From Basidiobolus heterosporus B8920 (Eukaryota; Basidiobolomycota; Basidiobolomycetes; Basidiobolales; Basidiobolaceae), in contig JNET01029102.1 of assembly GCA_000697455.1 (NCBI GenBank), positions 1 to 10,858 of the forward strand: 10,858 bases of DNA. The letters run 5' to 3'. The translations under genes were made by a program, and so were the position numbers. The notes under the pieces are model-generated. The model was not told where the DNA came from, searched no databases, and worked only from the letters and a program-made list of their open reading frames with translations. Shown here piece after piece: positions 9,276 through 10,858 of the stretch; positions within the stretch are counted from its first letter, which is position 1, and the number at the start of each line of letters is the position of its first letter.

Positions 9276-9290
9276 GGATAATTGAACAAG

Positions 9291-9860
9291 ATGAAAGACA
9301 TCTACAAGGAGGAAGAAATCAACATCCCTGAGGGCGTTACCGTTGACGTCAAGTCTAGATTGGTTCGTGTCAAGGGCCCTCGTGGTACTCTTACCAAGAG
9401 CTTCACCCATGTCGATATGGAAATCCGTAAGGTCGGTGATAACAAGGTTCGCCTTGCTATCTGGCACGGTGGCCGCAAGCACGTTGCCTGCCTCCGTACT
9501 ATTCGTTCTCACATCCAGAACATGATCACCGGTGTCACCAAGGGATTCCTTTACAAGATGCGTTTCGTATATGCCCATTTCCCCATCAACGTGAACATTT
9601 CCGATGATGGCAAGAATGTTGAAATCCGTAACTTCTTGGGTGAGAAGGTTATCCGTAAGGTCAATATGTTGGAGGGTGTCACCATCAAGCACTCTGAGGC
9701 CCAAAAGGACGAAATCATTCTCAGTGGCAACGATCTTGAGAACGTTTCCCAATCCGCTGCCTCTATTCAACAATCTACTCGTGCTAAGAACAAGGATATC
9801 CGTAAATTCTTGGATGGTATCTACGTTTCCGAGAAGACCAACATCGTTCTTGATGATTAA
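9291..9860 (+). CDS. RPL9: 60S ribosomal protein L9 (uL6)
   Basis: This is a structural protein of the large cytosolic ribosomal subunit, located near the stalk base and factor-binding region. The product has 189 residues; human has 192 and yeast 191. It begins [18 protein letters not shown] and carries the conserved [44 protein letters not shown] and [12 protein letters not shown]. It ends [16 protein letters not shown], so both uL6 repeats are present. ATG at 9291 is chosen because it matches fungal L9 starts and follows the likely leader-intron acceptor. The TTG at 9282 that extends the frame is not a plausible start. Codon use is strongly biased (GTC, ACC, AAG, CGT), unlike the AT-rich choice in the two neighbouring genes, as expected for very high expression. 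No coding introns. Confidence 0.98.
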   Translation: MKDIYKEEEINIPEGVTVDVKSRLVRVKGPRGTLTKSFTHVDMEIRKVGDNKVRLAIWHGGRKHVACLRTIRSHIQNMITGVTKGFLYKMRFVYAHFPINVNISDDGKNVEIRNFLGEKVIRKVNMLEGVTIKHSEAQKDEIILSGNDLENVSQSAASIQQSTRAKNKDIRKFLDGIYVSEKTNIVLDD

Positions 9861-9891
9861 GTGTTCTCGACCGCTTCCTATAATACAAAGA

Positions 9892-9897
9892 AATAAA
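9892..9897 (+). terminator. Poly(A) signal of RPL9
   Basis: AATAAA lies 32 bases after the RPL9 stop codon, preceded by A-rich sequence and followed by a T-rich stretch. Together these fit a short 3' untranslated region. Confidence 0.7.
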
Positions 9898-9960
9898 TTC
9901 ATGTTCAAGTATTTTGTTTTGCAGTATCCAATGTTTCTTCTATCCCATCCATTGTCATCG

Positions 9961-9973
9961 CCCTAACCCTAAC
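9961..9973. repeat. Telomere-like tract CCCTAACCCTAAC
   Basis: Two tandem CCCTAA units plus C lie about 100 bases after the RPL9 stop. The complementary strand reads GTTAGGGTTAGGG, the TTAGGG-type telomere unit and also the motif bound by Tbf1/TRF-like factors in fungi. It could be a regulatory telobox or a trace of interstitial telomere sequence. Confidence 0.6.
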
Positions 9974-10238
9974 ATTAATCTGTCACATCTCTGAACAATG
10001 TGGTAGTGCAATTTTCAATTGTATTGAGCCATATTTCCAGCATGTCATAATTATGCTACATACCGCAATGAAATGGTTTGCCGTCTAGTATCCCGATCTG
10101 GTATCTTTTGTTGAGCCACTTTCCTTACATTCAATGCAAGAATTGGCACACTACCATTACCAATCTTACGTGCAGACTGTTCTATATTGATGTGAGCTAA
10201 TAGGGTAAAATCATAAAATGATTAGCCTAGTCGCAGGT

Positions 10239-10246
10239 TCACGTGA
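10239..10246. promoter_or_regulatory. TCACGTGA palindrome (E-box type)
   Basis: This perfect 8-bp palindrome contains CACGTG, the core bound by bHLH factors such as Cbf1. It stands in non-coding DNA downstream of RPL9, so it might serve a gene beyond the right edge. The functional link is only a guess. Confidence 0.35.
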
Positions 10247-10858
10247 TATTCCCTAAGATTACCTTGATGTGCTGTTTCTACTTGTGTTTCATCTTCTGCT
10301 CATGTTATTGAACTCTATCTCGTTATTATATTTATCTTAATGAGGATTACTACTACCACAGCCATGTCTGCAAAATGATCAAATTAATATCACACATTGA
10401 ATGGAATGAACATCCCTAATTTTACTTGACCTACCTTTATAAATAAAACCATTTGCGTACATAGAGGTTACTGAGTATAAGAGTTGCTTGCTATGTTTCC
10501 TCACGAGAGGAAGTTGAGTTGCTCCACATTTGTACAGTTCTTTCTGAATTAGTTCCCACTGATGTTGCAATTGTATTTCTCATACCATTCACTTTTAAAT
10601 CTTTGCCATTTTGTTGCTCCTCTTTGATTTCCTCCCATGTTGTCTTTTATTTTCATGGCCAAGTTCAATCGCTCATTCTTCACTATTTCATTTCATATTT
10701 GCCAAAATCAACTGTGCTTTCTCTTGTTATGCCTGGACTATTATAAATGCTGGTAGGGAAATTGTTGGTGTTAATGTAATCTTGTATCAAAGTTGCAACT
10801 TCATATAAATGTTTCATGTGAAATTCAATAGATTCTTAAACACTCAAAGTACCACTGT

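Larger units (their letters stand above)
8453..9290 (+). promoter_or_regulatory. PPZ 3' region, then RPL9 promoter and 5' leader
   Basis: The first part should be the PPZ 3' untranslated region. It is pyrimidine-rich, with an AATTAAA near 8781-8787 as a weak poly(A) candidate. The second part should be the RPL9 promoter: two copies of GGGGTATAAA at 8925-8934 and 8956-8965, then a CT-rich tract around 9029-9049 typical of fungal start sites. Both assignments are inferred from position and motif. I find no gene in this stretch. Confidence 0.5.
9900..10858. other. AT-rich non-coding stretch after RPL9
   Basis: I see no supported gene, tRNA or transposon in these 959 bases. Open frames on both strands are short, start without context and match nothing I recognise. 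On the minus strand two adjacent frames (10692-10549 and 10579-10379) have charged, protein-like composition, for example GATKWQRFKSEWYEKY and QWELIQKELYKCG. They could be a decayed or intron-broken gene, but nothing confirms it. The telomere-like tract and the TCACGTGA site are the only distinct motifs. Confidence 0.5.

Noticed and set aside
9174-9908. Long (244-residue) minus-strand open frame opposite RPL9
   Set aside because: It is an antisense shadow produced by the strong codon bias of RPL9. The opposite strand is an unmistakable uL6 protein.
10379-10692. Two adjacent charged minus-strand frames (MKIKDNMGGNQRGATKW and QHQWELIQKELYKCG)
   Set aside because: Their composition is protein-like, but they are short, lie in different frames without a convincing intron, and match no family I know. 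A translated search of this stretch would settle it.

Overview
The window reads as nuclear DNA of a fungus. The strongest evidence is a PPZ-type Ser/Thr phosphatase, a fungus-restricted branch of the PP1 family. Other support comes from short introns (45-75 nt) with CTAAC/CTGAC-like branch sites, AT-rich intergenic DNA and a eukaryotic cytosolic ribosomal protein gene. The large minus-strand gene is a full NBAS-type protein, with an N-terminal beta-propeller plus a Sec39 region. The short Sec39 of budding yeast lacks the propeller, so an early-diverging (zygomycete- or chytrid-grade) fungus is a reasonable inference. It is not proven here.

Layout: positions 1-6305 (minus strand) hold an NBAS/Sec39 gene whose 3' end runs off the left edge. 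I resolve five introns in it. There are also two places, near 3185 and near 120, where the reading frame changes without a credible intron. A triplicated 36-bp in-frame repeat lies at 539-644. Positions 6306-7183 are a divergent promoter region. Positions 7184-8452 (plus) hold the PPZ-type phosphatase, interrupted by one 75-nt intron that has no stop codon and is a multiple of three. Positions 8453-9290 hold the phosphatase 3' region followed by the promoter and leader of the next gene, probably with a leader intron. Positions 9291-9860 (plus) are a complete intronless coding sequence for ribosomal protein L9 (uL6), with an AATAAA signal just behind it. Positions 9900-10858 are AT-rich with no gene I can support. 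They contain a telomere-like CCCTAACCCTAAC and a TCACGTGA palindrome.

The three genes do not form a pathway. They are ordinary housekeeping functions: Golgi-to-ER vesicle tethering (NBAS/Sec39), ion homeostasis and cell-wall or cell-cycle signalling (PPZ), and translation (RPL9). The NBAS and PPZ genes share a divergent promoter region, and RPL9 follows PPZ in the same direction. I see no mobile element, virus-like element, CRISPR array, tRNA or rRNA. I also see no convincing new multi-gene system. The interesting details are gene-structural: the stopless intron in PPZ, the young repeat in NBAS, the paired frame changes, and the telomere-like motif behind RPL9.
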